DNA from: an uncultured Streptococcus sp.
GTDB lineage: Bacteria; Bacillota; Bacilli; Lactobacillales; Aerococcaceae
DNA length: 13,971 nucleotides
Direction of reading: 5' to 3'
NCBI GenBank assembly: GCA_916050055.1
Contig: CAJZJY010000009.1
Coordinates: forward strand, 1 to 13,971
The first letter of the stretch is position 1; every line of letters begins with the position of its first letter. This document shows, piece by piece, positions 13,963-13,971 of this stretch. The position numbers and the translations under genes were made by a program. The notes beneath the pieces were generated by a model. That model was not told the origin of the DNA. It searched no databases and saw only the letters and a list, made by a program, of their open reading frames with translations.

Positions 13963-13971
13963 AAAGGTGAG
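13963..13971 (+). promoter_or_regulatory. Possible ribosome-binding site of a plus-strand gene beyond the edge
   Basis: The window ends in AAAGGTGAG, a good Shine-Dalgarno match. If real, a plus-strand gene starts a few bases outside the window and the terminator just before it would act as an attenuator in its leader. Confidence 0.3.

Noticed and set aside
13893..13964. A 23-residue plus-strand ORF across the last terminator (a possible leader peptide)
   Set aside because: No ribosome site before its ATG and no run of regulatory codons; the hairpin explains the sequence better.

Overview
The window comes from a low- to moderate-GC Firmicute, most probably a lactic acid bacterium (order Lactobacillales; an Enterococcus-, Carnobacterium- or Granulicatella-like genome would fit). 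The evidence is strong AGGAGG-type ribosome sites, the cysE-cysS-mrnC-rlmB housekeeping string, and a complete anaerobic citrate-fermentation locus arranged much like the Enterococcus faecalis cit locus. No mobile element, CRISPR array, tRNA or rRNA is visible.

Layout. (1) 1-2495, minus strand: a housekeeping operon read leftward from an extended -10 promoter at 2467-2495: cysE, cysS, mrnC and the first 22 codons of rlmB, joined by ATGA overlaps or gaps of a few bases. (2) 2494-10311, minus strand: one long operon, oadH-oadD(biotin carrier)-oadB-small oadG-like ORF-citC-citD-citE-citF-citX-oadA, closed by a hairpin terminator that abuts the cysE promoter. (3) 10312-10641: a divergent control region with a promoter for each side, candidate CcpA (cre) sites, a direct repeat 45 bp apart, and a leader that can fold into a hairpin plus an H-type pseudoknot just before the transporter. 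(4) 10642-13661, plus strand: citH (CitMHS citrate transporter), a terminator, then citO (GntR/FCD regulator) overlapping citG, then a terminator. (5) 13688-13971: no convincing gene; a -10 box, a strong terminator hairpin and a Shine-Dalgarno-like motif at the very edge suggest a small RNA or an attenuated leader for a gene outside the window.

Function. CitH would import metal-citrate. CitDEF, activated by CitC (acetylation), CitG (prosthetic-group precursor synthesis) and CitX (its attachment to the acyl carrier CitD), would split citrate into acetate and oxaloacetate. The OadA/OadB/OadD/OadH complex would decarboxylate oxaloacetate to pyruvate and CO2 while exporting Na+. CitO would sense citrate, and CcpA would impose carbon catabolite repression.

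The most interesting points are a 45-residue single-span membrane protein hidden between oadB and citC, which looks like the detached membrane anchor of OadG; OadH, which carries two copies of a motif resembling the soluble OadG tail (together suggesting a split, partly duplicated gamma subunit); and the possible pseudoknot leader of citH.
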